Positions 32,772 through 43,978 of a stretch of DNA of 64,000 nt are shown in pieces. The notes under the pieces were generated by a model. The model worked only from the letters and a program-made list of their open reading frames with translations. It had not been told where the DNA came from and searched no databases. The DNA comes from Chrysoporthe austroafricana (taxonomy: Eukaryota; Ascomycota; Sordariomycetes; Diaporthales; Cryphonectriaceae): the NCBI GenBank assembly GCA_001051155.2, contig JYIP02000011.1, positions 248,001 to 312,000 of the forward strand. Direction: 5' to 3'. The translations under genes and the position numbers were made by a program. The first letter of the stretch is position 1. The number at the start of each line of letters is the position of its first letter.

Positions 32772-32833
32772 TTTTGATAACTCTTATTTAAGACCGGTTC
32801 AGTATATACCCCTTGAGCAATATTCAGGACATA

Positions 32834-35800
32834 ATGGCGCCCCAGATCCCGTTTTCATCCAATATCCAGGCTTCTCAGGAAGAAGTACCGGTTGCCCTCA
32901 CTAACGAATAGCTCTAGCAGCAAAATGTGGCCCTGTACTAGCAGCTTAAAGAAATCAAGAACGAAATTATCCGCCTTAACGCCTTCCAGCAGGCCAAGGC
33001 TTTCAAGCTCGACAAGCCAAGCCCCTATAAAAATACCCGAAAGGACTTTCAAGCTTTCTTGATACAACTCAAGGCGTATTTTAAACATTACGGTACCCAG
33101 TTCAGAACCACTTACGATAAGATCGATTTCGCAAGAAGCCGCTTTGAAAGAACGGCTTTCCAGTAATGGGAACTAACCCTTCGCGATTATCTGGATAATA
33201 GTGAAAAGCTCCGCTCAGAAGAGACCAAGCGCATCTTCTAGCGCTATGCTAATTTCGAATTAGCTCTTACTAAGATTTTTGGAAACCCGGACGAACGATA
33301 TATTGCAATATAGTAATTAGAAGCATTCCGTCAAACCGGTTCAGCCGCAAACTATACGGCCAAATTCCGGCAAATTATCGCCCATTTTGATTACGATAAC
33401 GATCCTCTTATGGATGCCTATTATACGGGATTCAAAAAAGAAATTAAGGACGAATTTTATAAAGAAAACCGATTTAAAGAATTTAGCGAATTTATTAATA
33501 AAGCAGTCCGTATCGATAACCGATTATACGAACGATAGCAATAATAGCAGAAAAACTATAGCATTATCCTGTAGTATTAGCCAAATATTAAGAAGCGCAA
33601 ATTTTAATATAAAGGCAAAAATAATACGGCTTATTTAAGTATTATGCATGCTAAGCTTATAAAATTAAATATTCTTATATGCGAATAATATAAGAAGGTT
33701 ATTTGTTACAATTGTAGCAAGAAAGGCTATATTGCTTGCAATTATTGGCAAGAATAAAAAAAGCGAGAATAGAAGCTAGTTTTAGAAAAATAGCTTAGCA
33801 TTGCTTAATAATAAGAACCCAATTAGCTAAACAAAAATATCCTACTGGAATAAGCAAAAAACCCTAGTTATAGCAGTTTCAGTTAAATAACCTATTACTA
33901 AGATTATTGCATATTGCATTTCTCGGAAAAAGAAAATTCAGGATAATTCCTATACAAGCTTCGGGAATAATGATAATTCGCTATAAACAGAAAAAGCCCG
34001 CTTTACAATACTATTATTTAGGATAACGATTCCGATTATTTTAATGAGAAACCCTTACAGAATAAAGAAAATTTAAGGAAATATTTTTTAAATTACTATT
34101 TGGAATAACGATAAAGCAATATAATAGAAAAAGAAATCGGCATTGTATAACCAGAATTACTAATACCTAGCAGTATTGCCGAAAAATCAATATACCCCGA
34201 CAAATAACCGAATAACTTACTAATTCCAACTTTCAATAAAGAATTATTAGAAAAAACAGCTTACTTCTAGCAAAAAAACTGCTAAAATTGCGAATAAATA
34301 ACCAAATATACAGAAATTGAATATATTATCTATAGGCTTATAACAAAAGAATTCCTCTAAAGCATATTATTTCAGAATAGCAGATACTTACCCCAAAAAA
34401 ACGGAAAGATTAATTACTTATACTCTTATTATTATAAACTTGCTTGGATTAGCTGCATTTATTATAATTGCTAAATATACTTTAGCAAAAAAGTTAAATA
34501 AGATTAGTTCCCATTCAAGGAATGGAACTAATTGATCTATCCCGTTATAGAAGAAAAGGGAAGATTTAGAAAAATCCTGTATATTGAAAACAATAATGCA
34601 TATATTGGATTACCGGATAACTGCTTACGAATATATATTAACGGAAAGATTATATAAGGATAATATTATATAATAGTATGCTTTATATATATATAGGACA
34701 AAGCTAAAGAATGGCATAAGCTGCAAAAAATCGAGAAAAATCGGCAGCAAAGCTATGCCCAAGCAAAAAGGCTAGCATAGCAAGCAGCGAAAAATGCCTA
34801 GAAAACCCCAAAAGGGAAAAATCGCCTATAAAGGGATAATAGCCGATTAGGATTATAAAGTCCTTATACGCTACTATTAGGAAAGACGAAGAATATATCG
34901 TTCTAGATATATATATTAACGGATAACGATATAGCGTACTATTGGACAATAGCGCGCAAGGAAACTTTATATCGCTAAAAATCGTTAATAAAGAACGAAT
35001 CCCCTAAATATAAAAAAAGGATCCTTACAAGCTCAATACTATAGAAAGAAAATCGGTTGCATATAATTAAGGTATAATCGATACGGAAACTGATTATTTA
35101 CCTATTTCGATCCAAAGCTTTATAACGAATATCACTTTCGATATTACAAATACGGCATAGTATAAGTTAATCTTAAGAATACTTTGGCTTAAGAATTATA
35201 ACCCTCGAATCGATTAAACTACTAGCCAAATTTTATAGGAATAAGCTATATTTACTGAAAAGGTTATAATTATTAGCAAAGGAAAAGACTTAATTACTAA
35301 GGATAGCATAAGAAAAACGCGCTCAAATAGGCTTACAAATACTCTTAAGGCTGAAAGATAAGCCATAATATAGAGAAAGGTTACGAATACCTCGAACCTC
35401 TAAACGAAAGTTAAGGACGGACTAAAACTATAAATAACTATCGATTAACAGAAATATAGTCAAGTACGAAATAATGCAAAGAAATACGGATTATAGAACT
35501 ATAAAGAAATATAGCTCTTATAGCACGAATATGCCAAAAAGCAGTTTGGTTCGGCATTTAACAAATACCCGAAACTGCTAGAAATACGAAAGCCCCAGAA
35601 ACGGGAAGCTAGCGAAAAGAAATACGCACAATAGTACCTTATATTCTTATAGATTGCAGAAAATAAAGAAAAATCAATACCGATACTCGAGAACGTACCA
35701 AAAGAATATTACGAATTCAAGAAACTATAGCAAAGGAAGTTCGATACGGGATTATTAGAGCATAGCCCGTACGATTACGAAATCCTTTTGAAAGAAAAAA

Positions 35801-38514
35801 TGCAGCCAAAATTCTTCCCTATTTACGGATTTGACAAAATAAAATTCGAAACGCTTAGGAAATATATTGACAAAAACTTAAAGCGAAATTATATATAACT
35901 ATTGCAATTACTAGCAAAATACCCTATCTTATTCGTACTCAAAAAGAATAGCAAATTATAACTTTATATAGATTATTAATAGCTTAACGATATTACTATC
36001 AAAAATCGATACTTATTGCCGCTAGCAAGCGAAATAAAGGATCGACTAATTGAAATCAAATAGTTTACTATATTTGATTTTAAAGAAAGATATTATTATA
36101 TTAGGATTAAAGAAGACGATATTTGGAAAATAGCTTTCAAAATACATTACGGACATTTCGAATATATAATTATGCCTTTTAGACTTACGAATACGCCAGC
36201 ATCTTTCCAAAAAATGATCAATTATGTCCTGCGCAAATTTTTGGATATTATTATTATTATTTACTTTAATAATATCTTAATTTTCTCAAAAGATTTCGAA
36301 ATATATAAATAGCATATACAGGAGATATTCCAAATGCTATAAGATAATAAACTTCTAATCGAATTAAGCAAATGCTATTTCCATTAATAAAAAGTTAATT
36401 ATCTAAGCTATATTATCGAGCTAGGATAGATTAGTATATAATAAAATAAAATTAAAACGGTACGGGATTGGCTTATTCCGGGAAATATTAAGGACATTAG
36501 GGCATTCTTTGGATATACTAATTTCTACTGATAATTCATCTGAAATTATAGCAAGATCGCATACCCTTTTATAAACCTTATAAAGAAAGACCGGAAATTC
36601 AGATAGACCCTTGAAATACAGAAAGCATTCGACAAAATCAAAGAACGAATTATATTAGAACCTATTTTCTGTAAAGCAAATCCAGAAAAACTTTTCGAAA
36701 TAGAAACCGATATATCAGATTATGCATTAGGCAAATAGCTCGGGCAGCGAGATAATTAAGGACGCCTCAGGATTGTAAACAACTTTTCAAAAAAATTGAA
36801 CGGCCCAGAACTCAATTATAGCATTCCAGACAAAGAATTAATAGCAATTGTCAAAACATTCGAAAAATAATAATAATACCTAATCGGGGCCAAATACTAA
36901 ATCATAATATATTCGGATTACAAAAATCTGACAATATTCATAATTATTAAAGCTTTAAACAAATAATAAATCAGATAAGCAGAATTCCTTTCGCAATTCG
37001 ATTTGAAAATTGTCTATTGCAAAGGATTTGAAAATAGCAGAGCAAATGCGTTTAGCAAACGATCGGACTATCAAGACTTAAAGCTAAAAGAATTCCAGAA
37101 TATCTTCAAACAGGATAAAGATAGCAGCTTTATAAACGAAATAAAAGAATTCAATACGATTATCAGAATCAATAATAAGCAGAAAAAGCCAGAAAATATA
37201 ATTACCAAAGAATAAGATAAATATATTAGGATTACGCATAATGCATTAGTATATAGCTATTAAGGAATTAGAGCTATTTATAAAAGAATCAAAAAATACT
37301 AGAACTTTCTAGGGCTTAAATAAAAGATTGAAAATATCCTATAGGAATATAATAGTTATAAGAAAAACAAAATTAAATATTATAAGCCTTATAAATTATT
37401 CCAACTATTCCTTATTCCGAAAGCGGTTTGGCAATCTATTAGCTAAGATTTCATTACTAAGCTACCTTTCTTACGAGAACTCTTAATCAAAATGCAATAT
37501 AATAGCATTTTAGTAATGGTTTGCAAACTGAATAAATACGTTTATTTCCTCTTTTACAAGGAAAGCAGTACGGTAAAGGACCTTGCATATATATTCCTGA
37601 AAACGGTTATAGCTAACTATAATATGCCCAAAGAAATTATTTCCGATAAAGACAGGAAATTCGCATCAAATTTCTAAACCTTACTTATAAAATTATTCGG
37701 AATATAATAAAGAATGTCTATAGCCTTTTACTTATAGACAAATAAGTAAACGGAAAGAATTAATCAAATTATTAAGCAATACTTACGATATTATATAAAT
37801 TACGAATAAAATAACTGGGTTAATTTCTTATTACTAATATAGTTTGCATATAATAGCGCAAATATAAATATAATAAAAAAGTTATTATTTTATGCATTCT
37901 ATAGCTATAATCCGATAGCCTATTACGATAAGATATTAAAAGCAAATATAGAAGTTGCAAAAAGATAAATCAGAAGAATTAAGAAAATTCAGGAAAAATT
38001 CCAGAAAAAACTAAAATTCGTATAAGAAAGAATAACAAAATATGCTAATTCTAAAAAGATTGAAAGACTAATCCTATAGGAAAGAGATAAAGTCTACTTT
38101 GCCCGACGAAAGAAATATATCAAAATAATAAAACCTTCCCACTCGTTAGATTACAAAAGATTGGGACCTTTTAAGGTTTTGAAAAAGGTCTCAGATATCA
38201 ATTTCGAACTTGCATTACCCTATAGAATGAGAATCCATCCAGTATTTTATATCTTATTTCTCGAACCAATACCAAAATCGACCAAAACAAATAAAACTAT
38301 CCGAATTGAAAGTAACGAACCAGAATACGAAATCGAACGAATTCTCAAATACCGCAGACCAAACTACGACCCCGAATACCTTATCAAATGGAAAGGCTAC
38401 TCGATAAGTGAAAACTTATAAGAACCTAGAAATAACTTGCGAAATGCATCCCAGGCATTAGCAGATTACCTAAATAAGCAATAGCAAAAAAAAGGCTAGC
38501 GGCTAAAAAAATGA
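32834..38514 (+). pseudogene. CV1 gag-pol relic with chromodomain
   Basis: Starts at an ATG followed by APQIPFSSNIQ. Gag has a zinc-knuckle relic at 33704-33745 (CYNCSKKG..) in which the His and last Cys are Tyr. The protease site at about 34945 reads LLDNSAQ. The reverse transcriptase catalytic box at 36262-36273 reads YFNN. RNase H and the CKGFENSRANAFSKR junction are at about 36,650-37,060. Integrase DDE residues are recognisable in ISQDFITKLP, IISDKDRKFASNF and TERINQIIKQ. The chromodomain at 38,320-38,430 (EYEIERILKYRRPNYDPEYL, IKWKGY) is the best preserved part. Many TAG/TAA stops lie at likely Gln codons, consistent with CpA-to-TpA mutation. Non-functional. Confidence 0.93.
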
Positions 38515-38535
38515 CGGATCGGAAGGGCTTACCAG

Positions 38536-39162
38536 TTAACCGGAAAGATAGTCAGTATTAGAAGGACCGGCTATATTTTCAGACCCGGCTTCCAGACTAA
38601 TGACAGACCAATCGATATCGGAACCAAATTGCTGTAAAGCAATATCAAAATCGAAACTCTCAGGAAGAGGACCTTCGGGAACGAGAGGTTCCGCAGCCCG
38701 GCGCTCTATTTCGGCCTTGCAATATTCCTCCTCGGCCTCCTCAGCCTCTATACGCTCCAGCTCTTCCATATCCGCAATACCCCGGCAAACAGTACGCATT
38801 ATCTTCTCAAACTATATGCGTTTCTGTTATCGCAAGCGCTCAATTTCCAAAGCAGCATTACGCAATTGCTCTTCGGCCGATTCAAGATAGTCCTTAAAAT
38901 GCTAATGCTGAATGCTAATCCTCCGGATCTCGGCGGCAAAAAGGCCTTGTATATTATAGCGAGAACGTTCCAACCGGATATATTCAGCATACCGAGAAGA
39001 ATCAGAAGGCGAAACCTGGCATATCGCGATATTACGACCCTCGCAAAAAGAATAAGAAGGCATTTCCATAGCATTCCGAAAAATAAGAAATAGCAAAGAA
39101 TCTTTCTTCTTGGTCCTCTCGGAACGGGGTAACGAACGGGTTCTAGTAACCCTAGGAGGCAT
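38536..39162 (-). pseudogene. Antisense zinc-cluster-like ORF of CV1
   Basis: One minus-strand frame of 208 codons broken by three stops (TAG, TAA, TAG), all explicable as mutated Gln codons. It starts 90 bp inside the 3' LTR boundary and ends 21 bp from the pol stop (convergent). N-terminus MPPRVTRTRSLP is basic. A double finger follows: YSFC-x7-C then YAEY-x7-Y, with Tyr where sister copies keep Cys. The middle is a charged helix (LESAEEQLRNAALEIERLR; MEELERIEAEEAEEEY). The C-terminus has SFDFDIALQQFGSDIDWSVI. The same architecture appears in CV2 and CV3. Function unknown; zinc binding and regulation are inferences. Confidence 0.75.
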
Positions 39163-39251
39163 CTTGATTAGGAAGGCGCGAGAATATATACAAGGAATAG
39201 GGTTTACTTACAAAAGAATTTTCGGGACGAAAACCTACAGGAAGGAGATAA

Positions 39252-39712
39252 TATTATGAATTAGCAAGTAGTTTAGACCCTATAAACGAATCGAAATAAA
39301 GAAGGACCAGATATGCTAAGAACTAACCATTATGATTATATAATTAGAATTAGGGTTAGTTTTACTAATAAAGTCGGATAGCTATGGATATGAGTTATCC
39401 AGGAAAAACGATAAGGTCGGATAGCTATGGATATAAGTTATCCAGAAGTATCCTTTAGAAAATATAATAACGGGGAAAAGGATATAAGGATAAAGCATTT
39501 CCTTCTCGAGTAGATAGATTATTAGAGAGTTCCTTTAGTTATTAATCTAAGTATTAATTGGACTTTACTATTAATAGCTATATTGGCTTATAAATATTGC
39601 GATACTTAATAGATCTGTCTTGAAACTTAAGGCCGTACTTGGTACCGCTCTTGTTAGTATAAACCTTTTGATTCTATAGTATATCTTAGGATTTGCTGCA
39701 GCGTTTATAACA
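39252..39712 (+). repeat. CV1 3' LTR
   Basis: 461 bp, equal in length to the 5' LTR. Differences from it are mostly C/T and G/A transitions, and its first dinucleotide TG has become TA. It retains the 33-bp duplication. Confidence 0.95.
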
Positions 39713-41259
39713 AAGCAATTCTGACTTTATAAAAATTAAAACGATTATATTAACTTAATAATTATATTTATTATAAGTAATAAAATTACTATTTGAAAAG
39801 ACTTTTAAGCCTTTATAAATTAATATAAAATATATATAATTAGAAATGCAAAATATACTAAATATTTCAGCTTTTATTTATTTACTTATTTAATTGATAT
39901 AATATATATTTAATTCTATTTTATATTATTTTTTTAAAAGTATAAGGATTTTATTTTATAAGTATAATTAGAATTAATAAAAGAAATAATTAAAAAGAGA
40001 TTTCTTTATATTACGAAAAACTATAAAAGACTTGCTAAATACTTAATAATATTTCAGAAAAAACGTACGAAATAACCGCAATATTCTGAAATTTATTTAT
40101 TATATCCGTTAATTTATTAAGCTAACCGAATATTCAAATTCGTATTTAACTAAAAATATTTGGGATTGAATTAATAAAGAGTTAATAGCTAAATATTTCA
40201 ATAGACTTAATTGAAATAAAAATACGAGGGATTTCGAAAAACGTTTTAAAGCGAAATAAAAAATATAATATATTTTCGAATCAAATCGCATAACGAAACT
40301 ATTTCGTAAACTCGTATAATTAATACGGAAAGTTATGCAATTAGCTATTAATCTTTTCAATATTAATATTTATTTCTTAATTAATATATTTTCAAAATGC
40401 TCTGGAAAATTCAGGCTTTAAAGATTTGAATATTTATCTTGCTTAATAAGGATATTTAATTAGTTAAATTTATCCAAAAGCATTAAATATATTCCGGAAT
40501 ACGAATTTCGAAAGCTTTTATTAGAATAATAGCGAAAATTAATAAACGTTCGGAACCAATTATAAAAACGAATAGCCCGATAATAAAATATTTTTAATAC
40601 GGCTAAGAAAATATTAATTAATATTATAAATAATAACAAAAATTCAGTTTCAAAAAACCGGAATTTTTAACCGCGCTTTTATTATCGATTCGTATAAAAA
40701 AATATTAGAAAACGTTTTATTTAATTAATTCTAGCAAATTTTAATATCGATAATAGAAAATTGCAATATAATTTAAATAAAGAAAATAAATTAAATCGAA
40801 AAAGCTATTTTTCTATAAATAATAATTTGTTTATAGCTAATAGCAATAAATAAATTGAAAAAACTGAAAATAGCGAAAATTTATAAAAGCAAAATAATAA
40901 TTCGGAAGAATAAGCTAATAAAGAAAATATAATAATCGAAAACAATATATAAATTTTTCAAGCCGAAAAAATAAAACTATTTATAAACGAAAGTATATTT
41001 TATATTAAATATTCTATATAACTATTTAATTAATTATAAGATTTTATTAAAATTATTATATAAAAAAGAGAAATTTTAAAATATAATAATTTTATATTTA
41101 TAATTAAGCTTTATTATAATAGCAGCTATACGTATATAAAAGCTATAGCTAAAATATATTTAAATGGGCCGGATATAGAAGTTTATATCGATATAAGCGC
41201 TAATTATTATGCTATTGCTGAAAAATTACTAGCGCATTTTTTTAAAGCGAAAGTAAATT
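39713..41259 (+). mobile_element. Family A, copy A1, continuation after CV1
   Basis: Collinear with 56388-57783 of copy A2. It contains only decayed frames and is cut at 41260 by the LTR of CV3. The rest of the element (pol) is not found on the far side of CV3. Confidence 0.85.
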
Positions 41260-41698
41260 TGTTATAAACGTTATAATAATCCTAAAATAAACTATAAAGT
41301 TAAGGGGTTTATATTAATAAAAGCGGTATTAAATATAGCTTTAAATATTGAAATACGTTTAACAAATATTTGCAATATTTATAAGCTTATACGGCTATTA
41401 CTTAAAGGTATTATAAGGTCCAAGTAATATTTAGATTTACGACTGAAAAGCTATAATAATTTATTTAATAAATAATTCGTCTTTAAATAGCCAGCTTTTC
41501 AAAAAAGACCGATAAAACCGATATCGATCGCATTAGTCCTTACAGGACTATTAAGATTAATAGCGATTCTATTAATCCAAACCTTAACCTTTAATTATAT
41601 AATCCGTATAGATTTCTTTTAATAAGGCTGCTAATAAGTTATTCCGTTAGTCTTTCTTATATCTTGCATGCTTTCGGTTTTCTTGCTAAGTTATAACA
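41260..41698 (-). repeat. CV3 3' LTR
   Basis: 439 bp with TG..CA ends and 8-9-bp terminal inverted repeats. The body matches the solo LTR at 31459 in reverse orientation, including the GATATCGAT region. Confidence 0.88.
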
Positions 41699-41761
41699 TT
41701 ATTCCTTTTCTATCGATTGTCGTCCTTAACAATTTTCTTCCGTAAGACCTCTTATTAATAC

Positions 41762-42397
41762 TTGCTTATCGATCCTTTTTTCTTAATTAAAATATCCGGC
41801 AAGGTCGAGAAACGTTTTTATAAAAAGACTGATCAGAGCAATACTTTTTGGCTTACAGTTTTTTCTCGTTATTCCGAAATGCTTGCGTATTCCTCTTATT
41901 CGGACCGCAATTTCTTCTGCTATATTTCGGAAGAGGATTCTTTACGCTATGCGGAATGCATTCGTAATAAGCGTAGCAACTATAATATAGCGAGTCTTAT
42001 CCCGGTCTAAATACAGAAAATTGTAAAGCAGCATTTCCAGGTTAAAACGGAATTAGATGCTATTAAAGAAAAAGCGATACTGGCTAATGCAAGAGTTTTT
42101 CGTTTGCAGAAATAATATCGCTTATAGGCCGAAAAAATAGCTCGTGCTATTTATCGGGGCTTGAATACAATTAAGGAATTAAAGCGATTGGAAGCGGAAA
42201 AAGCTAAGGAAGAGCGTCGTAAAGCTAAGGCCGAGCGTTATATTACGGAATTTTTGGTTCCTGAAAGTCTTTTCTCTGAAAGCTTTAATCTGGATATTGC
42301 CTTATAGCAATTTGGTTCTGATATTAATTGGTTTGTTATTGGCTTATTTGTAAAGTATAAGGCTATATCGGGTTTTTCGGATTATTTTTCTGGTTAA
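41762..42397 (+). pseudogene. Antisense zinc-cluster-like ORF of CV3
   Basis: A 211-codon frame on the strand opposite to CV3 pol, 64 bp from the LTR. Internal stops are at 42008, 42113, 42125 and 42305. It aligns with the CV1 ORF: YSSY-x6-C, then YAEC-x7-Y. It also has RYAECIRNKRSNYNIA, a coiled coil rich in Glu/Lys/Ala (ELKRLEAEKAKEERRKAKAE) and the C-terminal FNLDIAL-QFGSDINWFVI. Which Cys have become Tyr differs from CV1, so the ancestral pattern can be inferred from the pair. Confidence 0.75.
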
Positions 42398-42771
42398 CTA
42401 ATTAGTTGCTTTTTTTAATAGTTTTTAAGTGCTTATTGCGTATTTTTCAGGTTGCTAATTAGTTTTTAGCTATTTTCGCTTGAATAATATTTTTTCTACT
42501 TAATTAGGTATTTTCTATACTTAGTTAGTTTTCGATATCGGAAGATTTATTCGATTTCGTATTCTGGTTCATTAGTTTCAATTTATATTAATTTATCTAT
42601 TTTGGCTGCTTTAAATATTAATTCGAAAAGCGAAATATGGAATATTAAGTGGATTCTTATTTAATAGGATAATGCGAGTTTGAAATTAATATTTGAAATT
42701 TTCCTTAAGATTTTAAATAAGCTAAGCTTCTTATAATCTAGCGAATAAAAGGGTTTTGTTATTTTAATATA

Positions 42772-43191
42772 TATTATAAACGCTGCAGCAAATCCTAAGA
42801 TATACTGTAGAGTCAAAGGGTTTATGCTAACAAGAGCGATACCAAGTACAGCTTTGAGTTCCAAGACAAGTTTACTGAGTATCGCAATATTTATAAGCCA
42901 ATATGGCTATTAATAATAGGGTCCAATTGATATTTAGATTGACAACTGAAGAATTATCTGTCTATTTGCCGGGGAATCTTTCGGTCCTTATATATCTGGT
43001 TTTCTGTTTTTGGCCTATAATTGCCCGATAGGGCTTATTGCTGCTTACCGAGCCTCAGTAAGCTGGGCTAAGCCCTTATAACCCTAACCCTGGCTTACGT
43101 AATTCTTGCGGGGCATATATCCTCATTTCCCCCCCGCCTGAACCGGTAGTTGGGATTTCATTCTTTTTGTCTCGTATATTAGTTCATAATA
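42772..43191 (-). repeat. CV2 3' LTR
   Basis: 420 bp. It shares its ends with CV1 and CV3 LTRs but has a different middle: a TGCCCGATAGGG block, a CAGTAAGC-type hairpin, CCCTAACCCT and a C8 run. Confidence 0.93.
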
Positions 43192-43387
43192 TTATCCCCT
43201 TTCTATCGATTATTATCCTCAATAACCTTCTGTAAGCCCCTTATAACCCCTGACTGTTTATCGTACCTTCCTAATCAGGATATCTGGCAGAGTTAGCAAA
43301 TCTCGTAATCCTTTATCTTCTTTTTCTTCTAAGAGTTTTGCCCGTCTCGAGCGATTTTCCTTTATCGAGTCCCGGGAGTACGAAGTT

Positions 43388-43933
43388 ATGCCTTGTTCTT
43401 TCTGCCTTAAAAAGGGCTTGTCATGCCGTATGGTAAACGAGGTTAAGAGTTATTCCAATTGTACAAAGCGGGGGCATTCTTGTAATGCCGGCCGGGTTTC
43501 GTTATTATCTTGTGGGTTTTCTATCTTGATTCACTTCCTTTCTTTCTTTCTTTCTGATATTGTCGTAGTATTACGAGTTACCGACGAGTTATCCCGGATC
43601 GATAGTCGCGAGGTTGAGGAGGAAGGGCGGCTTCTCGAGTTCTAGACTTGCATATCTGAATCTCTGGCCCGTCTCGTACGGTTAAAAAAACAATATCGCT
43701 TCTTTCAGGAAAAGGGGATAAAACTAGTAAATCAAGGCCTAGAAGAGGAAGAGCGTAATCGTATGGCCGTCGAGGTGCAAGCAGTAGTTTCCGAAAAGTT
43801 TGCGGCTGCTGCTATAGATCTTTCTTTTAATAGTTTTGACTGGAATTCCGTAAGCGTTAATAATTCCGTAATGGATTGGTCTGGTTTCCTGGGCGAGGGT
43901 AGTTTTTGTTCCGAAATAGGGCAATCCTTTTAG
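43388..43933 (+). pseudogene. Antisense zinc-cluster-like ORF of CV2 (nearly intact)
   Basis: A 181-codon frame with a single internal stop (43643-43645), on the strand opposite to pol. It ends 45 bp from the pol stop. Starting at MPCSFCLKKGLSCRM it shows CxxC-x6-C, then YSNC-x6-C (KRGHSCNAG), the best preserved version of the paired Cys motif. A Glu-rich helix (GLEEEERNRMAVEVQAVVSE) precedes an acidic/aromatic C-terminus (FNSFDWNSVSVNNSVMDWSG). The spacing resembles half of a Zn2Cys6 cluster used twice. Start codon is the first ATG of the frame, 197 bp from the LTR. No homologue of known function comes to mind. Confidence 0.78.
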
Positions 43934-43978
43934 TCGAATAAGTATTCTTATATTTCAAATGCCCATTTCTTTTTATTA

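Larger units (their letters stand above)
32311..39712 (+). mobile_element. CV1: full-length Ty3/gypsy chromovirus with nested antisense ORF
   Basis: A 7402-bp element bounded by two 461-bp LTRs. The 5-bp target duplication aagca lies at 32306-32310 and 39713-39717, and the empty site is visible in copy A2 (56388-56392). Order: LTR, gag, protease, reverse transcriptase, RNase H, integrase, chromodomain, convergent antisense ORF, purine-rich tract (aggaaggagataa) and LTR. Sequence after the 5' LTR begins TTTTGATAACTC, not the usual TGG of a tRNA primer site. Confidence 0.95.
41260..42771 (-). mobile_element. CV3 (minus strand), 3' part
   Basis: Begins with the 3' LTR (41260-41698, TGTTATAAAC..AAGTTATAACA), followed by the antisense ORF (41762-42397, +) and the end of pol (42541-42771, -). 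The chromodomain is cut short after EPEYEIE and appears mostly deleted, while the integrase tail SLDYKKLSLFKILRKISNIN matches CV1. CV2 is inserted at 42772; CV3 resumes at 50109. Confidence 0.85.

Noticed and set aside
34704..34949. Recurring antisense frame near the protease in CV1 (also 47460-47777, 53286-53543, 63134-63316)
   Set aside because: It lies opposite coding pol in every copy, so its recurrence is explained by homology of the elements. Unlike the ORF near the 3' LTR it does not occupy its own space.
32834..38514. In-frame TAG codons read as recoding of TAG to Gln
   Set aside because: Start codons, zinc-knuckle Cys/His and catalytic Asp are also mutated in the C-to-T/G-to-A direction, so decay explains the stops; host genes give no hint of a changed code.
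43388..43500. Host Zn2Cys6 transcription factor
   Set aside because: The Cys pattern is a doubled short half-cluster, the ORF sits within LTR borders of CV2, and homologues lie at the same place in CV1 and CV3.
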